Positions 63,751 through 64,000 of a stretch of DNA of 64,000 nt are shown here, in pieces. The stretch spans positions 1 to 64,000 of the forward strand of contig CAIJQQ010000060.1 in assembly GCA_903822825.1 (NCBI GenBank), read 5' to 3'. How positions within the stretch are numbered: position 1 is the first letter of the stretch; the number at the start of each line of letters is the position of its first letter. This DNA comes from an uncultured Burkholderiales bacterium. Its GTDB lineage: Bacteria; Pseudomonadota; Gammaproteobacteria; Burkholderiales; Burkholderiaceae_C. The notes beneath the pieces are model-generated. The model searched no databases, had not been told where the DNA came from, and saw only the letters and a list, made by a program, of their open reading frames with translations. A program made the translations under genes and the position numbers.

Positions 63751-64000
63751 ATGATTCAACGCCGCGAACTGATGGCCTCCAGCCTGGGCGCAGCCCTGCT
63801 GACCGCTTTTGACCTGGCCCAAGCCCAATCCACCAAAACGGTGCGCATCGTGGTGCCTTTTGCTGCAGGTGGCGTACAAGACATCCTGGCCCGCTCACTG
63901 TCCACTGAATTGGGCGCTGCGCTCGGCCAAACAGTGATCGTGGAAAACAAAGCCGGTGCGGGCGGCACCATCGGCACGGGCTTTGTGGCCCGCGCCGAAG
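63751..64000 (+). CDS. Bug family periplasmic binding protein, cut by window end
   Basis: Only the first 83 codons are in view. The N-terminus shows a signal with RR (MIQRRELMASSLG) ending near LAQAQS, then TVRIVVPFAAGGVQDILARSL and VIVENKAGAGGTIGTGFVAR, diagnostic of Bug proteins. It begins 19 bases after the argE stop, so argE and this receptor are probably co-transcribed; this links deacetylation with uptake of the same or a related compound. Confidence 0.86.
   Translation, partial: MIQRRELMASSLGAALLTAFDLAQAQSTKTVRIVVPFAAGGVQDILARSLSTELGAALGQTVIVENKAGAGGTIGTGFVARAE

Overview
The window reads as a chromosomal stretch of a high-GC betaproteobacterium of the order Burkholderiales, most likely Comamonadaceae (Limnohabitans/Rhodoferax/Polaromonas-like). 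The reasons are the high GC third-codon bias, several Bug (TctC-like) periplasmic binding proteins, a methionine synthase split into two genes, a SAH riboswitch in front of metH, and a TorF-glnK-amtB operon. The genus is inference. No rRNA, tRNA, CRISPR array, insertion sequence or phage gene was seen. Layout, left to right: (1) 1-1.5 kb is AT-rich and foreign-looking: a gene-free stretch, a protein with an apparent PD-(D/E)XK nuclease core, and a three-helix membrane protein. It ends right at the 3' end of sppA. (2) 1.5-8.8 kb: sppA, marC, and a complete branched-chain amino-acid-type ABC transporter (livKHMGF order on the minus strand). (3) 9-13.6 kb: a LysR regulator with a near-ideal operator beside its start, divergent from mmsA, then a GMC oxidoreductase; a REP-like palindromic element lies between the last two. 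(4) 13.6-24.2 kb: TSUP and EamA transporters, a TRAP transporter (DctQMP) downstream of an orphan E1-alpha/E1-beta 2-oxoacid dehydrogenase pair, alanine racemase, DedA, a second EamA protein and glutathione peroxidase. (5) 24.2-30.1 kb: hipBA, glcF-glcE (no glcD), vapBC and an SMP-30 protein. The two toxin-antitoxin modules bracket glcEF. (6) 30.3-34 kb: a two-subunit molybdenum hydroxylase with a Tat signal, plus its XdhC-type maturation factor. (7) 34.1-37 kb: nitrogen-control operon torF-like porin/glnK/amtB with a sigma-54 promoter and a terminator. (8) 37-50.6 kb: comM, a small secreted protein, an MFS transporter, then the split metH: the large part (metH2) has the SAH riboswitch, while the homocysteine part (metH1) lies about 3.7 kb away behind queC. 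A tyrosine-phosphatase-like protein, an ABC-type binding protein and an acyl-CoA dehydrogenase lie between them; recQ follows. (9) 50.6-53.7 kb: a two-component system with a 7TM sensor kinase, and a short H-NS-like coiled-coil gene that appears to have lost its DNA-binding end. (10) 53.7-64 kb: hppD, then a seven-gene minus-strand catabolic/uptake cluster (Bug, CMD-family protein, Bug, MFS, MFS, CaiB-type CoA-transferase, Bug), then divergent argE and the start of a fourth Bug gene cut by the window end. Overall this is a heterotroph's scavenging region: amino acid, carboxylate and unknown-substrate uptake, valine, tyrosine and glycolate catabolism, nitrogen control and methyl-cycle metabolism. 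The best candidates for something new are the AT-rich nuclease/membrane pair at the left edge, the truncated H-NS-like gene, and the SAH-switch architecture on a split metH.
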